Shown here piece by piece: positions 17,952-27,320 of a stretch of DNA of 64,000 bases. The position numbers and the translations under genes were made by a program. A model generated the notes under the pieces. The model was not told the DNA's origin. It was given only the letters and a program-made list of their open reading frames with translations, and made no database searches. The stretch's first letter is position 1; each line of letters begins with the position of its first letter. Origin of the DNA: G965233625 sp965233625 (GTDB lineage: Bacteria; Planctomycetota; Planctomycetia; Pirellulales; Pirellulaceae); assembly GCA_965233625.1 (NCBI GenBank), contig OZ247499.1:7564001-7628000 (forward strand). The letters run 5' to 3'.

Positions 17952-19490
17952 TTATCGCCGCCACGGCGCCCACCAGGGCGGCGCCTCAGGACGGTTGGCC
18001 GTTTTTCCATCGCCTGGTTTCGCTGGTTCAACACGCGGCGGCGCCGTGCGTGGCGGAACACCGGCGGGGCCAGGATTGGTTTGAGCGAATTGTTTGGCGC
18101 TGACCCACTGCACCACACCGGGTCTGGCCGGTTGCTGGCGGGAAGCAAGCTGCATTTCGTAGCGGGCCTTTGTCGCCAGATCGGTTTCGCGAAGGTGATC
18201 GTGCACCACGGCGATGTTGTGCCAGCCCACGGCGGTCGGCCGTTTCGAGAGTGAATGGATCAGCACAGCGCGGGCGTCTTGCCATTGTCCGTATTTCGCC
18301 AGCAACACGCCCAGTTCGTTGGCCGCTTCGCTATTGGTTGGATCGGTCATCATGGCGGCCTGGTAGTAGGCCATCGAACGTGGTCCGGCCATGCGTTTCG
18401 ATTCCAGATCGTTGCCGCCGATAATACCTTCGAGCTTGCCTAGACCGTACAGCGCCCTGGACGAGGCAGGTTGCTTGCCGCCGGCATAAGCCAGTTGCTG
18501 TTGTGCGTAGGTGTAATACTGCTGAAGCGCCATCAGCGGAGTGACGTTCTGCAACTGCGGATGATCCTTCAGGGCAACCGTGCGGTGAGACGAGATGATC
18601 GAAGCGACATTGAGATCCGCTTCAAGCTTGGAACCCTTGGGCGTGAAGTCGCCGGCTTCTTCCAGAGCGCGAAGCCCCCGCGCCAGTGCCTGCGTGTATT
18701 GCTGCCCGCCCTGGTTGGCGTCGAGCGCCTGCGAGATGATCCGCAGCGATTGAATAAAGTTGGCCCGCGCCGAGTAGTGTGCGCCGCGTGGCGCCAGGGA
18801 GAAGCCCTTCGCGATCAGTTGATTCGCGCGGTGCGTCACCGCTGCCATGGCTGCTGGATCGACGGGATTGCTGGGCCGTGATGCGATTGGGGCCGCTGTC
18901 TGGGTTTGATGTTGTACTGGCGATGGCGCCGCGGCGTTAAAGCCACCACTTCGACTAACATGCTTGAACGGAGAGGTCTGCGGCGCCGCTGCGGCCTGGT
19001 TCGGTTCAAACCGATGCTTGCCTGGCATGGCGGGCTGTGCCGCTGTCGGCGGAGTGTTGGGAACAAAAGAAGAGCCACGCGACGGGCGGGATTGCGACGC
19101 GTCTATTGGCGGGAGACGTCGTACGCCCTGGTCAACAAGCACCGAAGACTGACCGGGTGTTGTCACTACAGGCGGCGCCACAACAGGTGGTGTTTGAGGA
19201 GCAACGTCCATAGATGCTGCGCCGGGTTGCATAATGGGTTCTGCCTGTGGCAGCGGCGGCGCCTGGAAGTTGAATTTCACCGGTGTAATTTCAACATGCT
19301 GCTCTAACAAGGCGCCTGGGTACGTCTGGCTTGCAGCAAGCGGTGTGGCGTCAACCGGCGTCGATGGGGCGTTCGCGACCGGCTGCCACATCTGTGGCAC
19401 GGCTACCGCGGTTGCGATTCCCACGCATCCAAGTGTGGCGAACATTGCCCGCCGGGCGGTTTTGAAGCGATCCATCTTACGTCCATGCAT
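17952..19490 (-). CDS. Pro-rich, TPR-like exported protein
   Basis: A 512-residue protein. The N-terminus has a basic stretch and a hydrophobic segment (about 14-32), either a signal anchor or a signal peptide. Residues about 40-220 are Pro/Ala/Gln-rich and probably disordered. Residues about 225-450 are helical with TPR-like spacing (for example YYQAAMMTDPTNSEAANELGVLL). A Pro-rich tail ends the protein. It precedes the polysaccharide export gene by 109 bases on the same strand, so a role in surface polymer assembly is plausible but inferred. The start could also be the ATG five codons downstream (MDRFK). Confidence 0.75.
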   Translation of the reverse strand: MHGRKMDRFKTARRAMFATLGCVGIATAVAVPQMWQPVANAPSTPVDATPLAASQTYPGALLEQHVEITPVKFNFQAPPLPQAEPIMQPGAASMDVAPQTPPVVAPPVVTTPGQSSVLVDQGVRRLPPIDASQSRPSRGSSFVPNTPPTAAQPAMPGKHRFEPNQAAAAPQTSPFKHVSRSGGFNAAAPSPVQHQTQTAAPIASRPSNPVDPAAMAAVTHRANQLIAKGFSLAPRGAHYSARANFIQSLRIISQALDANQGGQQYTQALARGLRALEEAGDFTPKGSKLEADLNVASIISSHRTVALKDHPQLQNVTPLMALQQYYTYAQQQLAYAGGKQPASSRALYGLGKLEGIIGGNDLESKRMAGPRSMAYYQAAMMTDPTNSEAANELGVLLAKYGQWQDARAVLIHSLSKRPTAVGWHNIAVVHDHLRETDLATKARYEMQLASRQQPARPGVVQWVSAKQFAQTNPGPAGVPPRTAPPRVEPAKPGDGKTANRPEAPPWWAPWRR

Positions 19491-19831
19491 TTGAGTTTTG
19501 GGGGGGAGTGCCGGCTGGTCCTTTCAAAAATCGCAGCGCGGGATTTCACTGCTGAGAACATCGTCGAGCGTCCAGGCGCCAGATAACAATTTCAACGCCA
19601 TTCTTCGCCGGATCACGCAACGGTGTGCGCGCACCCCGCAAACCCCGGATCAACCGAACCTTAAAGAATCGCCCACACGCACAACTTGGATCACTTGCAA
19701 CAACCACAGAGATAGCAGAGCCCGTACAGATTCCGGCCAGAAATACCCTGCGCCGCACAGCCGGAATACGTCGCAAAACTGCTGCCGGGTAACCGCAACG
19801 GCGTTACCTAAAACAATCGCCCTTGATGCGA
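19491..19831. other. Intergenic region, no gene seen
   Basis: 341 bases between the stop of the metallo-beta-lactamase gene and the start of the repeat-protein gene. Open frames are short and unconvincing. The right end holds one copy of a 17-base direct repeat whose other copy is the 3' end of the next gene. A G-run lies just before 19490. Confidence 0.5.
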
Positions 19832-19855
19832 TTAAGAAAATCGCCCTTGATGCGA
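19815..19855. repeat. 17-base direct repeat at the 3' end of the MBL gene
   Basis: The sequence AATCGCCCTTGATGCGA occurs at 19815-19831 and again at 19839-19855. The second copy encodes the last residues of the metallo-beta-lactamase protein; the first copy lies just after its stop codon. It looks like a small local duplication. Confidence 0.85.
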
Positions 19856-20797
19856 ACCCTCAAGTGGGAACGCGTTGAAGCCCGCTCGCTTCAGGTCCGT
19901 CACAAAACTAACGGGCCCGTGAGTGCAGTAGATGGTGGATGCGGCCGTCCTCGCGCAGATCTCCAGCAGTTCGTCATAGCCTGCATGGTCCGAAAGCGGC
20001 AGTGCGTGATCCACCTGAATCCGCGCGGGCATGGGCTTTTGCATTGCCCAGCCGGTCAACGCGAACGACACCGTGTTGCGTAATCCGGGCATCGGCGCCG
20101 CCCGTTGTGATGTGGGTGGCGCTACAACCGCCCAGCCTTCCCGCGGAGAGTCTTCGTAGAGTTCGTAATGCCCGAGGTCGCAGCCATGCTTCTCATAGAT
20201 CTGGCTCATTTCGTAAACCAGCGGGTGTTGCTGCACGGGCACGCCGTGAGATGTGAGCAGCCGGGTGACTTCCTGCGCTTTGCCTAGTACATATGCGCGG
20301 ATCAGGGGAGTTTTACCGGCAGCAAGCGTTCTGTCGATCAGGTCAAAGAATTCCGCCAGCACTTCTTCCCGCGGCGGAAACCTGTACCGCGCGTCTCCGA
20401 AGGTGCTTTCCATGATAAGCGTATCTACTACCGGCGGATCAGCGGCGGCGGCTGTCGCCGAGCCGGAAAGTTTGAAGTCGCCCGTATACAACAGGCTGCC
20501 CGTTTCCGACTCTGCCAGCAGCATCGCGCAGCCGAACATGTGGCCCGAAGGCAGCGTTGTTAGCCGCAGCGGCCCCCACTGCAGCGGCTGATGGAATGGC
20601 ATTTCCACAACCCGCCGGTGCTGCCCGCGCCGTGCACGGTAGAAGTCCGCGGTGGGCGGCGTGCAATACGCCATTTCGTGCGGGGCGATATGGTCGGCGT
20701 GTGCGTGGGAGATAAACCCCCGCGGTAAACGACGACGGACATCGACCCCAAGATCGATGTCCGTCAGTTTTAGCCCGCGGTCGTAGTGAAACCTCAA
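19832..20797 (-). CDS. Metallo-beta-lactamase-fold exonuclease-like protein
   Basis: A 321-residue cytoplasmic protein of the MBL/beta-CASP type, close in layout to the DNA-ligase/Lhr-associated exonucleases and RNA-processing MBL proteins. The zinc motif HAHADH is at 31-36; LPSGHMFGCAMLL and LYTGDFKL follow, and a terminal HG (THGPVSF) supplies a late ligand. The start is TTG, 8 bases after the stop of the TIM-barrel gene, so the two are probably cotranscribed. No ATP-dependent ligase or Lhr helicase gene is in the window, so the substrate stays open. Confidence 0.82.
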   Translation of the reverse strand: MRFHYDRGLKLTDIDLGVDVRRRLPRGFISHAHADHIAPHEMAYCTPPTADFYRARRGQHRRVVEMPFHQPLQWGPLRLTTLPSGHMFGCAMLLAESETGSLLYTGDFKLSGSATAAAADPPVVDTLIMESTFGDARYRFPPREEVLAEFFDLIDRTLAAGKTPLIRAYVLGKAQEVTRLLTSHGVPVQQHPLVYEMSQIYEKHGCDLGHYELYEDSPREGWAVVAPPTSQRAAPMPGLRNTVSFALTGWAMQKPMPARIQVDHALPLSDHAGYDELLEICARTAASTIYCTHGPVSFVTDLKRAGFNAFPLEGSHQGRFS

Positions 20798-20805
20798 TGC
20801 GCCCG

Positions 20806-21762
20806 CTATGCTCCTTCGCTGCTGGCGGCGGTGGTTTCTGTCTCGGCCGATTCTTCACCTTCGGCGGCTTCGTCGGTTTCAGGCACTTCTGGTTCTGGAG
20901 GCGCCTCCTTGAGACCGGCTGCGATCCACACTTTGTTCAGTGCATCTGCAGTGCGAGCGACAATCGACTCGCGAGCCATGCCACTGAAGTGGCTGGAATG
21001 CGGATAAGCCGTAACCGGGCCATCGTAATCGTTGGCGGCCAGGTGCTTCACCAGACTCACAGAATCAACCACGCCGGTTTCGTGCGGCAGCAGACGGGCG
21101 GAAAGGCCATCTTTCTCAAGATTCGCATCTTCCGATAGATCCGCCAGACGGACACAAACAATGTCGTCCATCGACAGCGGCGTGATCTGATCCATCGCAC
21201 CGTTGCCGACGTGCCAGTCCCACGCGTCTAGCAGAATGCCGACGTTGTCGCTCTTGATGCCGTCGACAAGCTTCAGCAGACCTTCAAAGTCGGTGATGAA
21301 TTCGTGCTTCTTGCCTTCGCGTAACGCAGGCGATGCCTGAAAACCGACACCCAGCTTTACGCCGATCTGGCCGAGCAGTTCGGCGATTTCGCCCAGACGC
21401 TCGCAATGCAGATCGAAGTTGTCATTGTAGGCGAGTTCATCCGAGGCAGGCTTAACCACTGCCAGGCAGCGTGGCGCCTTGAGACCTTCCAGGTGTGAAA
21501 GATCGTTGCGGAACTGGTCGAACCGCGTTTTGTAACCGCCTTCGGCGCCTTCCCAGTCAAACGAGACGTGGTAAGAACCGATCTCTAGATCCGCGCTTTC
21601 GATGCAGGCCAGCGCGTAATTTTTGCCATCGCCTGCCGAGCGTTTCGCAAAGTCTGCGAAATTCAGGTCGAAACTCTTGAACTTATGGGTAAGCGTAAGT
21701 TCGATAATCTCGCTCTGGCGGCCCGAAATGCCGAGAGATTCGGCGTTAAGATTCATAAACAT
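20806..21762 (-). CDS. Sugar phosphate isomerase/epimerase-like TIM-barrel protein
   Basis: A 318-residue protein of the xylose-isomerase-like TIM-barrel superfamily. Motifs include LGVGFQASPALREGK mid-protein and the LLDAWDWHVGNG segment, whose Asp, Trp and His fit the metal site of this fold. The substrate is unknown; many relatives act on keto-sugars or inositols. The C-terminal 35 residues are Pro/Glu/Ala/Thr-rich and unusual for the family. It starts 294 bases downstream of the rhamnulokinase gene, same strand. Confidence 0.8.
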   Translation of the reverse strand: MFMNLNAESLGISGRQSEIIELTLTHKFKSFDLNFADFAKRSAGDGKNYALACIESADLEIGSYHVSFDWEGAEGGYKTRFDQFRNDLSHLEGLKAPRCLAVVKPASDELAYNDNFDLHCERLGEIAELLGQIGVKLGVGFQASPALREGKKHEFITDFEGLLKLVDGIKSDNVGILLDAWDWHVGNGAMDQITPLSMDDIVCVRLADLSEDANLEKDGLSARLLPHETGVVDSVSLVKHLAANDYDGPVTAYPHSSHFSGMARESIVARTADALNKVWIAAGLKEAPPEPEVPETDEAAEGEESAETETTAASSEGA

Positions 21763-22056
21763 AGTTTGCTCTCCACCCGTAACCTTCCCGCAGACCTGGA
21801 TATCTGGGGGATTTGCTTTCCAAGCGTCAGCAACATGCTACTGACGGTCGCTGGCGGCAGATTGGGCCGCACATGGAAGCAAACGCCAAAGTGTTTGCCA
21901 GAACGCATTTGCGACAACCCGCATTCCATTCCAGGCGCAGTATTATGGCAGAACACCCCTATCATTCAAAGGGGGTCGCTGCGGTGGAGTTCCATAGACT
22001 CCTGGCCTTGATGAAAACAGATCACATCACCAGCAGATGCGACGGCTGGAAGACTG

Positions 22057-23547
22057 CTACACCAGCTTCTGGAACCGATGATAAGCGTCGTTCCAGATGG
22101 CTGGGTTCTGGGGTGTGAACTCCTCAACGGGGAAGCTGGCGGCGATGATTTCGCGTGCCTGGGTAATGCTGCCCACATCGCCTGAGGAAACGGCTTGCAT
22201 CATCACGTTGCCGATGGCGGTCGCTTCTACGGGCCCAGCCACCACGCGGCGGTTGCAGGCGTCGGCGGCCATCTGGCATAGCAGGCGGTTCTGCGTTCCG
22301 CCGCCCACAATATGTATGGTGGCAATGTTGCCGCCGGTTAGCGATTCCAGCCATTCAAGCACCATGCGGTAACGCATCGCCAGGCTTTCCAGTGCGGTGC
22401 GGATGACCGCCCCCACGGTTTCGGGCGCCGGTTCGTTGTGCTGGCGGCAGAAGGCGGCAATGGCGGCGGGCATATCTTCCGGGGCGGTGAAACTGGGATG
22501 ATCCGGGTCAATCAAAGAAACCAGCGGCTGGCTTTCGTTCGCCCGGCGGACCAGTTCCTGCCAGCCGTATTCGTCGCCCTGCTCTTTCCAGATCCGCCGG
22601 CATTCCTGCACCAGCCACAAGCCGCCGATGTTCTTCAGCAACCGCGTGCGGCCGCCGACGCCGCCTTCGTTCGTAAAGTTCAGTTCACGGCAGCGGTCGT
22701 TGATGACCGGGTTCGGGGTTTCAACGCCCATCAAAGACCAGGTGCCGCTGCTAATGTAGCACCAGTCCGGCTGGTCCGATGGCTCGCTGGTGGCGGGTAC
22801 GGCCATCACCGCGCTGGCTGTATCGTGTGTGCCCGGCAGCACGACATTGGCCGATTGAATGCCTGTTGCGCTGGCAATTTCCGGCCGCAACGGGCCGAGA
22901 TTCGTTCCCGGCTTAGCAATGTCGGCCGCAAGGTCCGTGGGCAGATCAAAACGCTTCAGCAGATCAGTGGCCCAGTCGCCCGTTACGGGGTTGTACATCT
23001 GCGTGGTGGAAGCGTTGGTCTGTTCGATAACCTTCTCACCGGTCAGCAGCCAGTGAAAGATATCTGGCACAAGCAGCATCGAACTGGCGTTATCCAGTAG
23101 TGGCGAGTCTTGCAGTTTCATCGCCAGCAGCTGAAACAGCGTGTTGAACTCCATGAACTGCAGCCCGGTGGCGGCGAAAATATCTTCGCGTGAGACGATT
23201 TCAAACGCCTTCTCGAAGATGCCCGCTGTCCGCTTGTCACGGTAATGATACGGATTACCGAGCAATTCATCGCCGCGACCCAGCAGAGCGAAGTCCACGC
23301 CCCACGTATCAACGCCGACGCTGACAACGCGGTCGCCGTAGCGGATCGAAGCGGCGCGGAGGCCTGCCTGCACTTCGTTCCACAGCGCCAGCAGATCCCA
23401 GTACATCCGCCCGGCAGCATGCACGGCGCCGTTTTCAAAACGATGTACTTCTTCCAGCGTAATCTTCGATCCGTCAAACAGCCCCGCCAGCAGACGCCCG
23501 GACGAAGCCCCGATATCCACTGCCAGAAATACTTTCGATTCAGCCAT
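22057..23547 (-). CDS. rhaB: Rhamnulokinase
   Basis: ATP-dependent kinase of the FGGY family; it phosphorylates L-rhamnulose (or a related deoxy-ketose such as L-fuculose) for aldol cleavage. The 496-residue length is normal. It begins VDIGASSGRLL (about residues 10-20), contains VDTWGVDFALL and the YHYRD stretch typical of RhaB, and has a late ATP-binding IHIVGGGTQNRLL. No rhamnose isomerase or aldolase gene is adjacent. Planctomycetes commonly catabolise rhamnose and fucose from algal polysaccharides, which fits the sulfatase further along. Confidence 0.93.
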   Translation of the reverse strand: MAESKVFLAVDIGASSGRLLAGLFDGSKITLEEVHRFENGAVHAAGRMYWDLLALWNEVQAGLRAASIRYGDRVVSVGVDTWGVDFALLGRGDELLGNPYHYRDKRTAGIFEKAFEIVSREDIFAATGLQFMEFNTLFQLLAMKLQDSPLLDNASSMLLVPDIFHWLLTGEKVIEQTNASTTQMYNPVTGDWATDLLKRFDLPTDLAADIAKPGTNLGPLRPEIASATGIQSANVVLPGTHDTASAVMAVPATSEPSDQPDWCYISSGTWSLMGVETPNPVINDRCRELNFTNEGGVGGRTRLLKNIGGLWLVQECRRIWKEQGDEYGWQELVRRANESQPLVSLIDPDHPSFTAPEDMPAAIAAFCRQHNEPAPETVGAVIRTALESLAMRYRMVLEWLESLTGGNIATIHIVGGGTQNRLLCQMAADACNRRVVAGPVEATAIGNVMMQAVSSGDVGSITQAREIIAASFPVEEFTPQNPAIWNDAYHRFQKLV

Positions 23548-23724
23548 TATTCCGCCAACTATATTCGCAACGCTTCATCCAACTTATTCACACCTGAGTG
23601 ACCGGGCATTATGAAAGATGCCGGCGCGCCGCACTAGCAGGGGCAGGAAACAGGCATTGTTTTGGAGAATGCTGCTCGCTGCGATATGATGGCTCGCGGG
23701 TAGCCATCACATAAGGAGGTTCAC

Positions 23725-24747
23725 GTGCAGCAGTCGAGCGGGCAATGCGGCTGGCGAATCAGCTTCCGCCGTGCATTTACACTGGTGGAGCTTCTGGTTG
23801 TGATTGCGATTATCGGCATTCTAGTGGCGTTGTTGCTACCTGCGGTGCAAGCCGCGCGCGAGGCAGCACGCCGCGCCTCTTGCCTGAACAATATGCGGCA
23901 GCTTGGACTGGCCGTGCACAACTTTCACGATGTGCGGCGGCGGTTACCGCCCTCGGGTCTGATTGGCAAGACCGGCGCCGACATGGACCCACGCACCGGG
24001 AAGCAGATAAGCTGGTTGGTGCTGACGCTGCCTTATCTGGAACAGCAGAATCTGGCGGATGATTTTGACATCACTCAGAGCGTGTTCGATCAGACGGCTG
24101 ACCCACAGCAGCAGCAACCATCGGTATTGCTTTGCCCTAGCGATTCAGCACAGGGACAGTTCTTCCAGGATGCGACGCTGACCAGCGGGAAACGATTCGC
24201 CAAAGGAAACTACGCCGCATTTGTTTCGCCGTTTCACACAGAATTTCAGCACACCTATCCAGGCGCCATCTCCGCAGGCTTCACCCGCAGTCTGGCGTCT
24301 GTGACCGATGGTACATCGTCGACGATGATGGTTTCTGAAGTCCGCGTCCGGCAGCTTGAATCCGATCAGCGCGGCGCGTGGGCGTTGCCCTGGAATGGCA
24401 GTACGGCGCTGGCCTTTGATCTGCATTCCAGCACAACCACATTCACGGTCACTGACGCCGCATTGGGCGCCACGCAGCGGCCGAATTCGAAAGGGCCGAA
24501 CTCGGACATGATCTACAACTGCGAGGACCGGCCAGGCGCTGATGCTCTGGGCATGAAGTGCGCTACGTACGGATCCACCAGTTCTTTTTTCTACCTCTCC
24601 GCGGCGCCGCGAAGTCAGCATCCCAGCGGCGTCAACGTGCTGTACGTCGACGGCCACATCGGGTTTTTGCGTGACGCCGTGGATGAGCGGACGATGGCGT
24701 ATGCAATCGCCATCAATGACGGTCAGACTATTGAGAACAGCCCGTAG
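23725..24747 (+). CDS. DUF1559 pseudopilin-like protein
   Basis: A 340-residue planctomycete DUF1559 protein. The N-terminus is a type IV prepilin signal: a basic leader, then FTLVELLVVIAIIGILVAL and LLPAVQAAREAARR. A C-terminal segment, HPSGVNVLYVDGHIGFL, is the H-X9-DG motif that defines the family. The protein should be cleaved and methylated by a prepilin peptidase; the role is not established. It starts with GTG after a strong AAGGAGG. This copy stands alone, 10 kb from the two copies in the secretion-like locus. Confidence 0.95.
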   Translation: MQQSSGQCGWRISFRRAFTLVELLVVIAIIGILVALLLPAVQAAREAARRASCLNNMRQLGLAVHNFHDVRRRLPPSGLIGKTGADMDPRTGKQISWLVLTLPYLEQQNLADDFDITQSVFDQTADPQQQQPSVLLCPSDSAQGQFFQDATLTSGKRFAKGNYAAFVSPFHTEFQHTYPGAISAGFTRSLASVTDGTSSTMMVSEVRVRQLESDQRGAWALPWNGSTALAFDLHSSTTTFTVTDAALGATQRPNSKGPNSDMIYNCEDRPGADALGMKCATYGSTSSFFYLSAAPRSQHPSGVNVLYVDGHIGFLRDAVDERTMAYAIAINDGQTIENSP

Positions 24748-24750
24748 CCA

Positions 24751-25065
24751 TTAGCGGTGGCGGTAGCCTGCCGGGGCGTGGGCAGGCCGGGCGAGTGGGG
24801 CAACAACATTCACGTTGCGACCCATGTGATAGTGGCCCATTTCGTATTGAACGTGTGGCTGCATCGGGCCGCAGGTTGCACAGGGCGCCTGCACTTCGAC
24901 AACGGGCCGCGTGCTTGGGCAGGCGTTGCGCGAGTGGTAACCATCGCTGTAACCCCAGCCAACAAAGCGGTTGATCGTCTGCCAGTCACCGGCCTGAGCC
25001 GTAGCGGCCGACAAAGCAAAACCTGCAACAATTGCGATAGCAGCGGTACGAAGAGTAGCGTTCAT
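24751..25065 (-). CDS. Small secreted protein, Cys/His/Pro-containing
   Basis: A 104-residue protein with a clear signal peptide (about 1-25, ending TAQAG). I chose the ATG at 25065; the frame is open for 90 bases further but the extension hides the signal peptide. The mature part has Cys in NACPST and PCATCGPMQP, and a His/Met-containing segment (HYHMGRN). I do not recognise it. It is convergent with the DUF1559 gene with only 3 bases between. Confidence 0.65.
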   Translation of the reverse strand: MNATLRTAAIAIVAGFALSAATAQAGDWQTINRFVGWGYSDGYHSRNACPSTRPVVEVQAPCATCGPMQPHVQYEMGHYHMGRNVNVVAPLARPAHAPAGYRHR

Positions 25066-25448
25066 AATGCACCTTTCTAGCGTTAAAAGCGCGCGGGGAG
25101 TCTCGATAGCGAGGTGGGGGAGCGCGAACGAACTTGTTTCGACAGAAAGATTCATCGGCTGCGTAGGATTTGTTGGCTGGGTTATTTAGTGCGGATGCGT
25201 AGTTTTTCCATCGCACGGCGTGCGTTAAGGGGGATTGCGACGGTTGTCTGGAGAGGCACTTTGTAAACGGCGCTAAAAAAACCGCCATAATCCACGCAAC
25301 CCGCGTCCGTGCGTGGGGTTTGAAAGTGGAGACCGGCTGAGAGCAACGCCCATCGGCCGCTGCGGGCCACACAAGCTCTCGATTTTCTTCCGGCCATTTC
25401 AATTCAGTCGCTAACGCAGTTCCCACACATTCTCAAGGAGGCCCGCTC
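25066..25448. other. Intergenic region between divergent genes
   Basis: 383 bases holding the upstream regions of the small secreted protein gene (-) and the EF-hand gene (+). CAAGGAGG just before 25449 is the ribosome-binding site of the latter. I see no RNA gene and no convincing promoter pair. Confidence 0.5.
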
Positions 25449-26675
25449 ATGAATTTAACCAGGCTCGTTGTTGCCGGTTTGTTCATTGCCACATGCAGCA
25501 CCACGCTGCAGGCAGACGAAAAATCACCAAGCAGAACCGACCGCCGGCCAGGCTTCGAACGCTACCGTGAAGCCATTAGCAAGTACGACAAAAACGGCAA
25601 CGGTCGTCTAGACGGCGAAGAACGCGAGGCGTTCGCAAAAGCCTATCGTGAAAAACTGGCCGAACGTAAGAAAGAAAGTGACAAGACGGAAAAGAGCGAA
25701 GACGCTGCGAAAAAACGTCCATCCTGGGGCGGCCCGCCACGTGGACCTTGGCAACGGGATCGCGACGGCCGAGGCTCAAGGGACGGTGACCGCAAGGGCG
25801 ACGAAGCCGCAAGCAAACGTCCATCCTGGGGCGGCCACTCGCGTGGACCATGGAAAGGCCCGCGTGATTGGCATGGTTCTAAGGAAAGCGACAAAAAGGG
25901 TGAGAGCAAACGTCCATCCTGGGGCGGCCACTCGCGTGGACCATGGAAAGGCCCGCGTGATTGGCATGGTTCTAAGGAAAGCGACAAAAAGGGTGAGAGC
26001 AAACGTCCATCCTGGGGCGGCCACTCGCGTGGACCATGGAAAGGCCCGCGTGACTGGCAGGGTTCCAAGGAAAGCGACAAGAAAAGTGTAAGCAAACGTC
26101 CATCCTGGGGTCGTCCGCCTATGCGGCCTAGCGGTCGCCCTGATGGCGACAGGCAGTCCCGTTTCAAAGAAGCGATGAAAAAGTACGATCGCGATCAGGA
26201 CGGCAAGCTCAGCGAAAAAGAACGCGGCGAGATGTTCGCAGCCATGCGGAAACGCTTCGAAGAAATGCGTGAGCAAGCCAAGAAAAGTGAATCGGGCGAT
26301 CGTAAAGGTCCGCCGTGGGCGAGCCGCTGGTCTCGTGGAGATTCAAAACCTGGCGAGCGTGCGAAGGATGACGCGAAGTCTCCTGAACGCAGCTACCGCG
26401 GTCGCGGACCATCGCGCGGCGATGGGGATCAGGGACGTTCGCGCAGAGAAGCTGACCGCGGTAATGAGAGCCGCAACAGTCGCGTCGCTGAGATGGTCGT
26501 CAGCCACGCGATGCGTGGTGACAGAAATGACGACGGCAAACTCAACGCGGATGAATTCCCCCAACGTACCGCCAAACCTTTCGGCTTCTACGATACCGAT
26601 CGTGATGGCTACGTCACACGCGACGAACTTATGGCTGGTTTGAAGAAGAATATGGCCTCGCGCACCAGACGCTAG
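25449..26675 (+). CDS. Secreted EF-hand protein with perfect 31-residue repeats
   Basis: A 408-residue protein with a signal peptide (about 1-22). Four EF-hand calcium loops are visible: DKNGNGRLDGEE (47-58), DRDQDGKLSEKE (from 247), DRNDDGKLNADE (from 358) and DTDRDGYVTRDE (from 382). Between the first and second, residues 122-214 hold three 31-residue repeats built on SKRPSWGG and SRGPWKGPRDW, with a degenerate copy before and a partial one after. The repeat region is very basic (Lys, Arg, Trp, Gly). Planctomycetes have many EF-hand secreted proteins. The calcium-bound, Trp/Arg-rich repeat could bind an acidic polymer; this is inference. Confidence 0.88.
   Translation: MNLTRLVVAGLFIATCSTTLQADEKSPSRTDRRPGFERYREAISKYDKNGNGRLDGEEREAFAKAYREKLAERKKESDKTEKSEDAAKKRPSWGGPPRGPWQRDRDGRGSRDGDRKGDEAASKRPSWGGHSRGPWKGPRDWHGSKESDKKGESKRPSWGGHSRGPWKGPRDWHGSKESDKKGESKRPSWGGHSRGPWKGPRDWQGSKESDKKSVSKRPSWGRPPMRPSGRPDGDRQSRFKEAMKKYDRDQDGKLSEKERGEMFAAMRKRFEEMREQAKKSESGDRKGPPWASRWSRGDSKPGERAKDDAKSPERSYRGRGPSRGDGDQGRSRREADRGNESRNSRVAEMVVSHAMRGDRNDDGKLNADEFPQRTAKPFGFYDTDRDGYVTRDELMAGLKKNMASRTRR
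25812..26090 (+). repeat. 93-bp in-frame tandem repeat (3 units)
   Basis: Units start at 25812, 25905 and 25998, each exactly 93 bases. The first two are identical by eye; the third matches until its last third, where several third-position and a few coding changes appear. Related partial units flank the array (near 25712 and from 26091). The near-perfect identity at DNA level implies recent expansion or ongoing homogenisation. Confidence 0.95.
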
Positions 26676-26704
26676 ACTCCTTCCACAACATCTACTGCCA
26701 CTCT

Positions 26705-26739
26705 ACGGGAAGCGTTACGATAGTAGCGTTTCCCGTTTT
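26705..26739 (+). terminator. Rho-independent terminator after the EF-hand gene
   Basis: A 10-bp stem (26705-26714 with 26727-26736, including G-T pairs), followed by a short T-run. It sits between the EF-hand stop codon and the HD-hydrolase start. Confidence 0.7.
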
Positions 26740-26756
26740 CACTTTGAGAAGGTCAG

Positions 26757-27311
26757 ATGTCAGAGCCTGCTTCCGCCGTCCTATTGCGTGTTGCGACATT
26801 CGCCGCCAGGAAGCACCGTTCGCAACGCCGGCGGGACATCGACAAAACGCCTTATATCAACCATCCCATCGAGGTTGCACATCTGCTGGCCGACGTGGCG
26901 GGCGTTGAAGATGTTGAACTGCTGGCTGCCGCGCTGCTGCACGATACGGTTGAAGATACGGACACCAGTATCGAAGAAATAGAACAACATTTCGGCCGTG
27001 CCGTACGGGAACTGGTCGCCGAGGTTACCGACGATAAAAGCCTGCCGAAGCAGCGTCGCAAAGAACTGCAGGTCGAAACGGCGCCCCATAAGTCGGACCG
27101 CGCAAAACATCTGAAAATGGCGGACAAAATCTGTAACATCCGCGGCATCGACACGCATTCGCCCGCCAGTTGGAGTCTGGAACGCAAGATCGAGTACCTC
27201 GACTGGTCGATGGCCGTGGTCGCCGGTTGCCGCGGCGCCTGCCCACGGCTGGAGCAGATGTTTGATGAGACCGTGGAGAAGGTCCGCGCCGCGTTGCTCG
27301 CTGACGACTAA
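26757..27311 (+). CDS. HD-domain hydrolase, MESH1/SpoT-hydrolase-like
   Basis: A 184-residue cytoplasmic protein covering only the HD domain of RelA/SpoT hydrolases. Motifs are HPIEVAHLL, ALLHDTVEDT (the HD pair) and KMADKICNIRGID; this arrangement is that of MESH1-type small alarmone hydrolases. These remove pyrophosphate from ppGpp in a Mn-dependent reaction, or hydrolyse related nucleotides. No synthetase domain is present. GAGAAGG precedes the start. It is convergent with the FetAB genes. Confidence 0.88.
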   Translation: MSEPASAVLLRVATFAARKHRSQRRRDIDKTPYINHPIEVAHLLADVAGVEDVELLAAALLHDTVEDTDTSIEEIEQHFGRAVRELVAEVTDDKSLPKQRRKELQVETAPHKSDRAKHLKMADKICNIRGIDTHSPASWSLERKIEYLDWSMAVVAGCRGACPRLEQMFDETVEKVRAALLADD

Positions 27312-27320
27312 ACCGCGGCG

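Noticed and set aside
25812..26090. Regular repeat that could suggest a CRISPR array
   Set aside because: Units are contiguous without spacers, in frame and part of a protein gene.
25643..26276. Antisense frames with repeats across the EF-hand gene
   Set aside because: Their repeats only reflect the 93-bp coding repeat on the plus strand.
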